DNA of 63,274 nt. Origin: Streptomyces sp. McG3. Its GTDB lineage: Bacteria; Actinomycetota; Actinomycetes; Streptomycetales; Streptomycetaceae. A program made the translations under genes and the position numbers. Under the pieces are notes generated by a model. That model saw only the letters and a list, made by a program, of their open reading frames with translations, was not told where the DNA came from and made no database searches. The stretch lies in assembly GCF_018619185.1 (NCBI RefSeq), contig NZ_JAAXYC010000010.1, positions 1-63,274 of the forward strand, in the 5' to 3' direction. The number at the start of each line of letters is the position of its first letter. Position 1 is the first letter of the stretch. Below, piece after piece: positions 50,344 through 60,535 of this stretch.

Positions 50344-51237
50344 ATGGTCGAGAAACGGATCCGCGAGGTGTTCGCGGGGGCGGGTGCCGAGGGGTTGTTG
50401 CACGCGGTCCCCGTCCAGGGGGAACCGGGCGACGGGGAGGTGACCGTCGGCGCCGACGAGCCCGTCGTGATCGCCTCGGTCTTCAAGGTGCTGCTGGTCC
50501 TGGAGTTCGCCCGCCAGGTGGCCGCCGGCCAGCTCGATCCGCGTGAGCGGGTACGGGTGACGGCAGCCGACCGGCTCGGCGGCTGGGGCACGGCGGGCTG
50601 TGCGGACGACGTCGAGCTGTCGCTGCGCGATCTGGCGTTCTTCGCCCTCTCGGTGAGCGACAACTCGGCGGCCGATCTGCTGCTGGCACGCGTCGGCCTG
50701 GACACGGTGCGGCTGCTCGCCGAAGAACTCGGGCTCGACAGGACTCGCGTCGTGGGTGGACCCCGTGACGTACTGGAGTCGATGCTCGCCGAGGTCGGCG
50801 CGTGCGACGAGGCGGAGTTCGCCCTTCGGTACCCCGCGCTGCCGGACGACCGCAAAAGGCGCCTGGGCGTGCTGGATCCGCTGCGGACCAACGCGAGCAC
50901 GCCGAGGGACGTCACCAGGCTGCTGCGCCTCGTCTGGCAGGACCAGGCGGGTCCGCCGGAAGCGTGCTCCCGGGTACGGGACCTGATGAGTCGACAGGCG
51001 TTCCGCCACCGGCTGGTTTCGGGATTTCCCGACGAGGTGACGATCGCGGCCAAGACGGGGACCCTGCCCGGTCTGCACATGGAGGCGGGGGTGGTCCGGT
51101 ATCCCGACGGCGGCCTCTACGCGGTCGCCGTTTTCGCCCGTACGCGCGAGCTGGCCGCCTCACGCACGGCGGTGGACGCCGCGATCGGCGCCACGGCCCG
51201 GATCGCCGTCGACTCCCTCCGCGACGAACAGTTCTGA
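50344..51237 (+). CDS. Class A beta-lactamase-like serine hydrolase without signal peptide or ExxLN motif
   Basis: This 297-residue protein has the class A active-site motifs SVFK (Ser45, Lys48), SDN (105-107) and KTG (237-239). The omega-loop Glu motif ExxLN is not where expected: the stretch 36-45 residues after SDN reads VVGGPRDVLES. The N-terminus is hydrophilic and the gene begins 30 bp from the divergent LysR start, leaving no room for a signal peptide. It may be a cytoplasmic acyl-serine hydrolase or esterase rather than a secreted resistance enzyme. Confidence 0.85.
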   Translation: MVEKRIREVFAGAGAEGLLHAVPVQGEPGDGEVTVGADEPVVIASVFKVLLVLEFARQVAAGQLDPRERVRVTAADRLGGWGTAGCADDVELSLRDLAFFALSVSDNSAADLLLARVGLDTVRLLAEELGLDRTRVVGGPRDVLESMLAEVGACDEAEFALRYPALPDDRKRRLGVLDPLRTNASTPRDVTRLLRLVWQDQAGPPEACSRVRDLMSRQAFRHRLVSGFPDEVTIAAKTGTLPGLHMEAGVVRYPDGGLYAVAVFARTRELAASRTAVDAAIGATARIAVDSLRDEQF

Positions 51238-51238
51238 C

Positions 51239-51270
51239 GTGGGCTCATATGCGTTCGTGTATGAGCCCAC
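51239..51270. terminator. Inverted repeat after the serine hydrolase gene
   Basis: GTGGGCTCATA (51239-51249) and TATGAGCCCAC (51260-51270) form 11-bp perfect arms around a 10-base loop, starting one base after the TGA stop. Probably a terminator; because it is relatively AT-rich and upstream of the next gene it might also be an operator. Confidence 0.6.
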
Positions 51271-51320
51271 CCGAATTCCGATCTTGGACGAGGAGGGTCA
51301 TGCCCTGATCTCCTGACGCC

Positions 51321-52334
51321 ATGAACGAGGACACAGACGTACAGCGTCCGCAGCGGCGTATCCAGGCATTCGGCCGACGCGCGGTGCTGCGCGGCGCCGC
51401 GATCGGCGCGGCGGCCCCGCTGCTCTCCGCCGCGACCACCACCGCCGCTGCGGCGGTTCACGGGGCCCCGGCGGCCGGTTCGGCATCCTTCCGGTGGCTG
51501 GGCACCTCCGGCTGGCGCATCGACGCCGGCGGCCGGACGGTGCTCTTCGACCCCTACATCACCCGGTTCAGGACCGGCCTGTTCGACGGAGGGCTCAAGC
51601 CGGACACGAAGTTGAGGTCCGACCCCGGTCTGGTGCGGGAGCACATCGGCCGCCCCGAGATCGTCCTGGTCAGCCACGCGCACTGGGATCACATCGCCGA
51701 CGTGCCGTACATCGCCAAGTCCACCGGCGCGCGGGTCGTCGGCACCGAGACCACGTTCCATCTGCTGGTCGCGTTCGGGGTCGACCCCGACCAGATCTCG
51801 GTGGTGAAGGGCGGGGAGGTCCTGGACTTCGACGGCATCACCGTCCAGGTGGTGCCGAGCCTGCACAGCCGCAACAAGCGGCATTCCTACTTCGCCCCGG
51901 GCACACTGAACGCTCCCCCGCCGACAGTGCCGGAGACCATCTCCGACCTGCCGGAGGGCGACACCCTGGCCTTCCAGGTGACGGTGGGGAGCGGCGGTCC
52001 GTCGGCGTTCCTGATGGGCGCCAGCGACTTCTCCGAGCAGGCCGTACAGGGGCTGAGCCCCGACCTCGCGATGGTCGCCGTGCCGGCCGGCACCGCTACG
52101 TTCCGCTATACGTCCCGGCTGCTGCGCGCCCTGGACCGGCCCGGCGTCGTGGTGCCCGTCCACTGGGACAACTTCGAGGAGCCGCTGAGCGAGCCCCCGC
52201 GCCGCGATCCGGTGATGGACCTGAGCGGGTTCGCCGCCCAGGTCCACCGGGAGTCCCCCACGAGCCGGATCGTCGTCCCGGACTACCGCACGACGTACGG
52301 CGCGGACATGCGCGCAGGCACGTCCACGCCTTAG
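51321..52334 (+). CDS. Exported metallo-beta-lactamase-fold hydrolase
   Basis: This 337-residue protein has a Tat-type signal (FGRRAVLRGAAIGAAAPLLSAATTTAAAA, residues about 17-46). An MBL-fold domain follows, with FRWLGTSGWRIDAGGRTVLFDPY and the metal motif SHAHWDH near 114-120. Further His and Asp ligands are likely in VVPSLHSRN, LMGASDF and VPVHWDNF, as in UlaG/lactonase-like proteins. No ribosome site precedes ATG 51321. Instead GAGGAGGG precedes a two-codon ATG-CCC-TGA at 51300-51308, suggesting reinitiation. Substrate unknown. Confidence 0.88.
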   Translation: MNEDTDVQRPQRRIQAFGRRAVLRGAAIGAAAPLLSAATTTAAAAVHGAPAAGSASFRWLGTSGWRIDAGGRTVLFDPYITRFRTGLFDGGLKPDTKLRSDPGLVREHIGRPEIVLVSHAHWDHIADVPYIAKSTGARVVGTETTFHLLVAFGVDPDQISVVKGGEVLDFDGITVQVVPSLHSRNKRHSYFAPGTLNAPPPTVPETISDLPEGDTLAFQVTVGSGGPSAFLMGASDFSEQAVQGLSPDLAMVAVPAGTATFRYTSRLLRALDRPGVVVPVHWDNFEEPLSEPPRRDPVMDLSGFAAQVHRESPTSRIVVPDYRTTYGADMRAGTSTP

Positions 52335-52362
52335 TCCACTCCTTATGGGCGGAGGGATCGGA

Positions 52363-53226
52363 TCAGCGGAGTCCGGCGAAGAGGTCCTTCTCGGGCAGGG
52401 CCGCGCCGGTGGCGTCCTGGACGCGTACGAAGGTCTCCGTGCCCATCAGGTCGCCGAATCTCTCCTTGCCCATCTTGAGGAAGAAGATGTTGTCGCCCTG
52501 GCTGGCGTGCGCGGCCAGCGCGTCGAACTTCCGGCCGCTGAACGCGGTGGTGTCCACCCACGTGGTGACCTCGTCGTCGGGGAGGCCGATCTCGGTCATC
52601 GCGTCGGCCTCGGCCGGATCCGGAGCCGGCTCGGGCTCCGGATCCGGCTCCGGCTGCGGCAGGTCCTCGTGGAACTCGCGCATGGCCTCGCCGAACCGCC
52701 GCAGCATCGAGTGGGGCATCGTCGTCCAGTACACCTTCGGCGTCAGCTCGGTCATCTCCAGCGCCGCCATCGTGATGCGGTGGGCCTGGATGTGGTCGGG
52801 GTGGCCGTAGAAGCCGTTCTCGTCGTAGGTGACGACGACATCGGGACGGTAGTGCCGCATGAGTTCCGCGAGTCGGGCGGCGCCCTTCTCCACCGGGGTC
52901 TGCCAGAAGGACCCGGGGGCCTCGTTGCTCGGCCAGCCGATCATTCCGGAGTCGGCGTAGTCCAGCGTCTCCAGATCGCTGACCCCCAGGACCTCGCAGC
53001 TCGCCTCCAGCTCCCGGCGGCGCATCGCGGCGACGGCCGCCGGGTCGTGTCCGGGGTCGCCCGGCTTGACACCCCCCGGTCCGTCCCCGCAGCCGCCGTC
53101 GGTACACGTCACGAGAACCGTGCGGATGCCTTCCGCCGCGTACCGCGCCAGGACCCCTCCGGTTCCGGTCGCCTCGTCGTCGGGGTGGGCGTGCACGGCC
53201 ATGAGAGTCAAGGGCCGGTCGGTCAT
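52363..53226 (-). CDS. PIG-L family deacetylase (MshB/Mca-like)
   Basis: This 287-residue zinc hydrolase has AVHAHPDDEATGTGG (about 10-24), LDYADSGMIGW near 92, and VTYDENGFYGHPDHIQAHRI near 130-150, all typical of MshB and mycothiol S-conjugate amidase. An acidic Pro-rich insert (PQPEPDPEPEPAPDP, near 195) precedes the C-terminal part. Mca removes mycothiol conjugates from toxins; MshB makes GlcN-inositol. The length and insert fit Mca best, but the annotation is inferred. The ATG follows GGGAGG. Confidence 0.88.
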   Translation of the reverse strand: MTDRPLTLMAVHAHPDDEATGTGGVLARYAAEGIRTVLVTCTDGGCGDGPGGVKPGDPGHDPAAVAAMRRRELEASCEVLGVSDLETLDYADSGMIGWPSNEAPGSFWQTPVEKGAARLAELMRHYRPDVVVTYDENGFYGHPDHIQAHRITMAALEMTELTPKVYWTTMPHSMLRRFGEAMREFHEDLPQPEPDPEPEPAPDPAEADAMTEIGLPDDEVTTWVDTTAFSGRKFDALAAHASQGDNIFFLKMGKERFGDLMGTETFVRVQDATGAALPEKDLFAGLR

Positions 53227-53657
53227 GAAGGGGTCCTCCCGCAGAGATACGTCGTGGTCCGGGCCGGCGGCGGGCGTGCTACCGCGCTCCCAGGGCCCGG
53301 ATCCCGACGGGGCGGGCGACCCTGCGGCCTCCGTGTTCCCCCGCCCGCACGGCGCCGGTCCCTTGAACGGTGCAACCGCGCCGACCGGGCCGGCTGTTCC
53401 CGACGGGGCCGGTGATTCTCGACGGAGGCCGCCGGGAGCCCCCTCAAGGCTCCGGTGCCGCGGCGACCGGCGCACAATGAGCTGTCCCATAAGCTCCGGC
53501 AGTCGAGGCCGGAGCGGCATCAGTCCATGGGCGGCGGATCGTGTCCGGCCGCGGGCCGGCGGCCGGTACGACGAGCCGGCGGCCGGTACGGCGACCGCGT
53601 TGTGCGGTCGCCACCGCCCGGCCGCGATCCGCCGGACCGAATCTCAGGAGGGGAAGC
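53227..53657. other. Divergent intergenic region
   Basis: No gene is evident. The gap separates the PIG-L gene (minus) from the metallophosphoesterase (plus). It contains a short direct repeat (GCCGGCGGCCGGTACG twice, near 53556-53590) in very GC-rich DNA and the GGAGGGG ribosome site at about 53647-53653. Long open frames across it on both strands have GC-rich filler composition and match nothing I recognise. Confidence 0.5.
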
Positions 53658-54878
53658 GTGACCGAGACAAGCGACACCCGATCCACCGCCAGTGAAGCGC
53701 AGGAGGCGCAGCGGAGCAGACTCCAGCGTCTGATGCGTTACGTCCCGCTGATCGCCCCGGTCCTGCTGTGGGCCGTGCCGTGCTGGGTTCTTCTGCACAC
53801 CGGCCAGCGGTGGCCGCTCCCGGTCACCCTGACCGGCACCGCGCTGTTCGTCCTCGGCCTGGCCGGTATGCCGCTCGCGATGGTGCACGGTCACGGCCGG
53901 CGCCAGCGGGACCGGGCGGCGATCGTCGGTGACACGCTGCTGGGCGGCATCTGGGTCCTGTTCACCTGGTCCGTACTCCTCGGCGTCCTGCTGCGGCTCG
54001 CCCTGACCGTGGCCGGCGTGGGTGACGGACAGGACCGGGCGCGCATCGTCACCTGGGCCGTCCTCGGCGTCGCCGCCGTGCTGCTGGCCTGGGGGTACGC
54101 CGAGGCCCGGCGCGTGCCGCGGGTGCGCCGCCTCGACGTGCGGCTCCCGCGCCTGGGAGCCGGGCTGGACGGAACCCGGGTCGCCCTGATCACCGACACC
54201 CACTACGGTCCGCTCGACCGGGCCCGCTGGTCGGCGCGGGTCTGCGAGACGGTGAACACCCTGGAGGCCGACCTGGTCTGCCACACCGGCGACATCGCGG
54301 ACGGCACGGCCGAACGCCGTCGCGCCCAGGCCGCTCCGCTGGGCACCGTGCGGGCGACGCGGGCCCGTGTCTACGTCACCGGCAACCACGAGTACTACAG
54401 CGAGGCCCAGGGCTGGGTCGACCTGATGGACGAGCTGGGCTGGGAGCCGCTGCGCAATCGCCATCTGCTGCTCGAACGCGGCGGTGACACGCTCGTGGTC
54501 GCCGGCGTCGACGACGTCACCGCCGAGTCCTCCGGACTGGCGGGCCACCGCGCCCACCTCGCCGGAGCCCTCCACGGCGCCGACCCCGACCTCCCCGTGC
54601 TGCTCCTCGCCCACCAGCCCAAGTTCATCGACCGTGCGGCGGCCCACGGCATCGACCTCCAGCTCTCCGGCCACACCCACGGCGGCCAGATCTGGCCCTT
54701 CCACCATCTGGTCCGCCTCGACCAGCCGGCCGTCGCGGGCCTCAGCCGCCACGGCGCTCGCACCCTCCTCTACACGAGCCGCGGCACCGGCTTCTGGGGC
54801 CCGCCCTTCCGCGTCTTCGCCCCCAGCGAGATCACCCTGCTCGTGCTCCGCTCCCCGCAGCCCTCCGCCGGCTCCTAG
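53658..54878 (+). CDS. Membrane-anchored metallophosphoesterase
   Basis: This 406-residue protein has about four N-terminal helices (YVPLIAPVLLWAVPCWVLL, VTLTGTALFVLGLAGMPLAM, and two more to about residue 155). A calcineurin-like phosphoesterase domain follows: ALITDTHYG near 177, VCHTGDIADG near 207, TGNHEYYS near 238, LLAHQP and LSGHTHGGQIWP near 335-347. These residues bind two metals. The architecture resembles YkuE/YaeI-type enzymes that hydrolyse phosphodiester lipids. GTG 53658 is set by GGAGGGG. Confidence 0.92.
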   Translation: MTETSDTRSTASEAQEAQRSRLQRLMRYVPLIAPVLLWAVPCWVLLHTGQRWPLPVTLTGTALFVLGLAGMPLAMVHGHGRRQRDRAAIVGDTLLGGIWVLFTWSVLLGVLLRLALTVAGVGDGQDRARIVTWAVLGVAAVLLAWGYAEARRVPRVRRLDVRLPRLGAGLDGTRVALITDTHYGPLDRARWSARVCETVNTLEADLVCHTGDIADGTAERRRAQAAPLGTVRATRARVYVTGNHEYYSEAQGWVDLMDELGWEPLRNRHLLLERGGDTLVVAGVDDVTAESSGLAGHRAHLAGALHGADPDLPVLLLAHQPKFIDRAAAHGIDLQLSGHTHGGQIWPFHHLVRLDQPAVAGLSRHGARTLLYTSRGTGFWGPPFRVFAPSEITLLVLRSPQPSAGS

Positions 54879-54893
54879 AACCGGAGCCGGCGG

Positions 54894-55304
54894 TCAGGAG
54901 CAGGCCGGGCACAGGCCCCGGTAGGTGATCTCCACCGAGCCGACGGCGAACCCGAACCGCTCGGCCTCGGGCAGGTCACCGAGGGCGTCCCCGACCGGGT
55001 GGACGTCGCGGACCGTGCCGCAGCCGGAGCACACCAGGTGCTGATGGGGGCGGCGCGCGTTCGGGTCGTAGCGCTTGGCGCGGCCCACGGTGGAGACCTC
55101 CAGCACCTCGCCGAGCGTGACGAGCTCCCCCAGCGTGTTGTAGACGGTCGCGCGGGAGATCTCGGGCAGCCTCGCGGCGGCCCGCAGATGTACCTCGTCG
55201 GCCGTCAGGTGCACATGGTCACCGTCGAGGACCTCCGCGACGACACGCCGCTGCGAGGTCAACCGCCAGCCACGGCCCCGTAGCCGTTGAAGGAGGTCGC
55301 TCAT
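54894..55304 (-). CDS. Fur-family peroxide/iron-responsive repressor (FurA/CatR-like)
   Basis: This 136-residue winged-helix protein has RGWRLTSQRRVVAEVLDGDHVHLTADEVHLRAAARLPEISRATVYNTLGEL (about 9-60). Metal-site His residues are in RRPHQHLVCSGCG (about 88-100), and a C-terminal CPAC completes two CxxC zinc pairs. It is divergent from katG, so it most likely represses katG and itself and releases DNA on oxidation, as FurA/CatR proteins do in actinomycetes. I chose ATG 55304 because homology begins there. Confidence 0.92.
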   Translation of the reverse strand: MSDLLQRLRGRGWRLTSQRRVVAEVLDGDHVHLTADEVHLRAAARLPEISRATVYNTLGELVTLGEVLEVSTVGRAKRYDPNARRPHQHLVCSGCGTVRDVHPVGDALGDLPEAERFGFAVGSVEITYRGLCPACS

Positions 55305-55402
55305 CTCGTCACCTGCTCCGCTTCGCGGGGGACGCGCGGCCCCGGACGGATCCATGGATCCGATGACATCGCGCCCCAGCCATTATCGTTTTAGCGCACT
55401 TC

Positions 55403-55430
55403 TTGACTTGGACGAAGTCCATCGTAGGAT
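55403..55430 (+). promoter_or_regulatory. katG promoter with a symmetric operator in its spacer
   Basis: TTGACT (55403-55408), a 16-base spacer and TAGGAT (55425-55430) make a strong plus-strand promoter. Inside the spacer TGGAC-GAA-GTCCA (55409-55421) is an inverted repeat, ideally placed for repression by the divergent Fur protein. On the minus strand CGATAATGG near 55381-55392 could be the -10 of the fur gene. The transcript would have a leader of about 245 bases before katG, in which I see nothing else. Confidence 0.7.
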
Positions 55431-55571
55431 CGATCCCGGCGACATCCAAGAGACAGGAAGACTCCGGTACGGCAGCAGAGAAACGCGGTGGGACACCGTC
55501 GGTCGACCGCGCGGCGCCGACCGAGCGCCGTCCTCGTCGCACCGCCCGGGACCGTCCGGTCCCGTCCGTGA

Positions 55572-57938
<2,367 letters not shown>

Positions 57939-57945
57939 CCGCGCG

Positions 57946-57980
57946 GTCGGGGCCCGCCGCCCGCTCGGCGCGGCCCCGAC
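57946..57980 (+). terminator. Terminator hairpin after katG
   Basis: GTCGGGGCC (57946-57954) and GGCCCCGAC (57972-57980) form 9-bp arms starting eight bases after the katG stop; the loop can form an extra GC stem. The remaining gap to 58162 shows no gene. Confidence 0.7.
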
Positions 57981-58161
57981 CCGCCGACGTTCGCTCCGGC
58001 CCGGCCCCCGAGCGGTGGTGCGCAGTGTGGCACCGCCGCGCGGGGGCCGGTCCTCTTCGCCTCGGTCCCGGCCCAGGACGCAGAACTCATTGCTCCCGGT
58101 GCCGGAATCCGCCCTGCCCGGCGCGTCGCCCGGCAGGGCGACGCGCCCGGACTCTGTCCTG

Positions 58162-58683
58162 CTACCAGCCGGCCTTGACCGCGTTGTAGGCCGTACGGCA
58201 GTCGGCGTTGGTGGCGTCCGCGGCCAGCTTCTCCATGGAGTTGCTCCAGACCTTCTTGGCCACCTTCTCCATGTCACGGGTCGCCGCGGGCACGTTCGGC
58301 GCGTGCTTCTTGATCGTCGCCAGCGAGGACCTGGCGAACTTGTTGCACACGGGTCCGGCGGCGTTCCGGTAGCGGGTGTCCAGGTCCGTCGCGACGGCCT
58401 GGCCGTTCTGGGTCGCCCAGGTGTTCCAGGCCGCGCACGCCGCTTCGGTGAACACGGCCTGGTCGGCCTCGCTCAGTCCCAGTACCTCGCCCAGCATCGT
58501 GTTCTTGGCCTTGTCGGGGACCGTGAAGTCCACGACGGGGAACTTGTCGAGGGTTTCGAGCAGCGCCTCCTGACACGCGGGAGGCAGCGGGGCCGCCTGC
58601 GCGGTGGAGGGGGCGCCCAGCGCGGAGACGGACAGGAGTGCCGCGGTGAGGACGGTGCGCTGGACGGTACGCGAAAGGGTCAT
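58162..58683 (-). CDS. Small secreted four-cysteine protein of unknown function
   Basis: This 173-residue protein has a Sec signal peptide (residues 1 to about 31, ending STAQA-A) and a mature, largely helical domain of about 140 residues. It has four cysteines (37, 83, 113, 162), probably two disulfides. Conserved-looking segments are PPACQEALLETLDKFP, AACAAWNTWATQNG, GPVCNKFARSSLATIKKHAPNVP and NADCRTAYNAVK. I do not recognise a family. It is a single gene between the katG terminator and an ABC-2 exporter. Confidence 0.85.
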   Translation of the reverse strand: MTLSRTVQRTVLTAALLSVSALGAPSTAQAAPLPPACQEALLETLDKFPVVDFTVPDKAKNTMLGEVLGLSEADQAVFTEAACAAWNTWATQNGQAVATDLDTRYRNAAGPVCNKFARSSLATIKKHAPNVPAATRDMEKVAKKVWSNSMEKLAADATNADCRTAYNAVKAGW

Positions 58684-58780
58684 GGGGGCAGTGCTCCTTG
58701 TACGGAAGAACGTGACGGTCCGGGCGCCGCATCAGCGCCCGACGGCTACAGAACGATCACTGCCTGTGCAGGTCACGGGC

Positions 58781-59656
58781 CTATCGGTGGGGCGGACGGT
58801 GGCACACAGGGTCGTCGGCCGTCCGTGCGACGAGAGGGCTGTCGACCGTCCCGCGGCCGCGGCCGCGAGGGGACGGAACCCACCTCCCACGTCCCGGTGA
58901 GAGCGCGTTCCGGGTCCGGCGACGGAAGACCAGGAAGCCGGCCGACGCGGCGCCGACGAGCCAGAGGCACTGGATCACGAGCCCCCGGACAGCCGACGCG
59001 TCGGAGAAGGCCGCGGACATGCTCGCCTGCACGGCTCCGTACGTCGGGAGGAAGCGCACGACGGCGCTGTCGGAACCGGAGCTGGAGAGGGGATTCTGCA
59101 GGGCGACGTCGAGGATGCTGATCATCAGGATGGCGAACATGCCCTCGACCTCCCGGCGGAGTACCGATCCGAAGACCACGCCCAGCGCGCCGTAGGTCAG
59201 AGCCGCGCAGAACAGGGCGGCGGCGAGGACGAGGGGCTGTCGCGGCGGCCAGGCGAACCCGACGACGACCGTGGCGTACGCCGAGACGGCGACACAGACC
59301 AGCGTGAGCGCGGACAGCTTCGCGAGGACGAGGTGATAGCGGGGGTAGCCCGCCATCGCCAGGCGGCGGTCGAAAGCACCTCCCGTGAAGGTGGCCGCGA
59401 ACATCATGAACCCGGCGATCAGGGTGACCGCGTTCAGCGCACCGGTGATCTGGGTGAGGTGGTTGCCGGGCGGGGACAGGATCTCGCCGGTGGCCCGGAG
59501 CCGGAACGGGGCAGGCTGATCGGGAATGGTCACGTAGGCGAGGGCGATCCACACCGGGATGTACACGACCACCAGCAGCATCGCGAACCGGTTGCGGGCG
59601 TGCCCGGTCAACGCGTACTTGGACGCCGTGGCGAACAGGAACCAGTGCCGCCTCAT
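58781..59656 (-). CDS. ABC-2 type exporter permease
   Basis: This 291-residue membrane protein has about six helices. Segments include FAMLLVVVYIPVWIALAYVTI near 30, ITGALNAVTLIAGFMMFAATFTGGAFDRRLAMAGYPRYHLVLAKL near 70-115 and ALFCAALTYGALGVVFGSVLRREVEGMFAILMIS near 145-180. The C-terminal 40 residues are basic and probably cytoplasmic. Its ATG overlaps the ATPase stop (ATGA), so the two form one exporter. Cargo unknown; drug or lipid export are typical. Confidence 0.85.
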   Translation of the reverse strand: MRRHWFLFATASKYALTGHARNRFAMLLVVVYIPVWIALAYVTIPDQPAPFRLRATGEILSPPGNHLTQITGALNAVTLIAGFMMFAATFTGGAFDRRLAMAGYPRYHLVLAKLSALTLVCVAVSAYATVVVGFAWPPRQPLVLAAALFCAALTYGALGVVFGSVLRREVEGMFAILMISILDVALQNPLSSSGSDSAVVRFLPTYGAVQASMSAAFSDASAVRGLVIQCLWLVGAASAGFLVFRRRTRNALSPGRGRWVPSPRGRGRGTVDSPLVARTADDPVCHRPPHR

Positions 59657-60267
59657 GCCGCCGCCCCCGTAGGCCGTTCCTGGCGGTGGAGGCGCCCGTT
59701 CTCCAGGCGCCAGAGCAGATCCAGCCGGTCGATGTCGTACGCCAGGTGCGAGACGACCAGCACCGAACGCCCGGCGTCGCGCAACCTCGTCGCCAGTTCC
59801 CAGAAGCGCAGATACGTCTCCCAGTCGAAGCCCTGGTAGGGCTCGTCCAGCAGGAGCACGTCCGGGTCGTGCATGAGCGCCAGGGTCAGGTTGAGCTTCT
59901 GCCGCGAGCCGCCGCTGAGCAGGCCCGCACGCCGGTCGAGGTACTCGGTGAAGGCCAGGGTCTCCATCACCTCCTCGGCCCGCCGCAGGTCGGGGAGGCC
60001 GAACGCGGCCCGGAAGAGGTCGAGATGCTGGCGGACGGTGAAGGAGTCGTCCAGCACCACGGACTGCGGGCAGTAGCCGAACCTGCCGTGGTGACGCACC
60101 GATCCGCGGTCCGGACCGAGCTCACCGGAGAGGATCTTCAGCAGCGTCGACTTGCCCGCGCCGTTCTCCCCGACGATCCCGGCGAGGGTGCCGGGCCGTA
60201 GCCGCAGGTCGACTCCCCGGAGAACGGCGTGCTGCCGGTAGGAGTGGTGCACATCGTGGACGTCCAT
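59653..60267 (-). CDS. ABC transporter ATPase (exporter type)
   Basis: This 204-residue ATPase is short but complete: Walker A GENGAGKST near residue 33, Q-loop YCPQSV near 65, signature LSGGSRQKLN near 117, Walker B DVLLLDEP near 136 and switch VVSHL near 174. It powers the ABC-2 permease encoded next. Start ATG 60267 is followed by family homology at once. No regulator is adjacent. Confidence 0.92.
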   Translation of the reverse strand: MDVHDVHHSYRQHAVLRGVDLRLRPGTLAGIVGENGAGKSTLLKILSGELGPDRGSVRHHGRFGYCPQSVVLDDSFTVRQHLDLFRAAFGLPDLRRAEEVMETLAFTEYLDRRAGLLSGGSRQKLNLTLALMHDPDVLLLDEPYQGFDWETYLRFWELATRLRDAGRSVLVVSHLAYDIDRLDLLWRLENGRLHRQERPTGAAA

Positions 60268-60535
60268 CGTCTCGCTCCGTCGTGCCAGGTCCTGCCCGTG
60301 ATCGCGGAACCGGTCCGCTCGTGCCCAACGAGCCGGTCACGCGGCGGAAACGGCGCCGGGGACGCACCCGTTCGCCCGGCGTCAACCCGGTGCACGACCC
60401 GTCACGCGTGCGGCGGGACTACCGCCGGAAGCCGCTCCCGGCGCGGCGGCAGCCCTTAGCGTGACCGGGCTCGGAGCGCCGGCGTCTCGGGCCCGGAGCC
60501 CTCATCACGTACCTACGAGGAAAGGCCGGTCGGCC

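Noticed and set aside
53227..53657. N-terminal extension of the PIG-L deacetylase through an open upstream frame
   Set aside because: The extension is Pro/Gly/Arg-rich filler, family homology begins at the ATG at 53226, and that ATG has a strong ribosome site.
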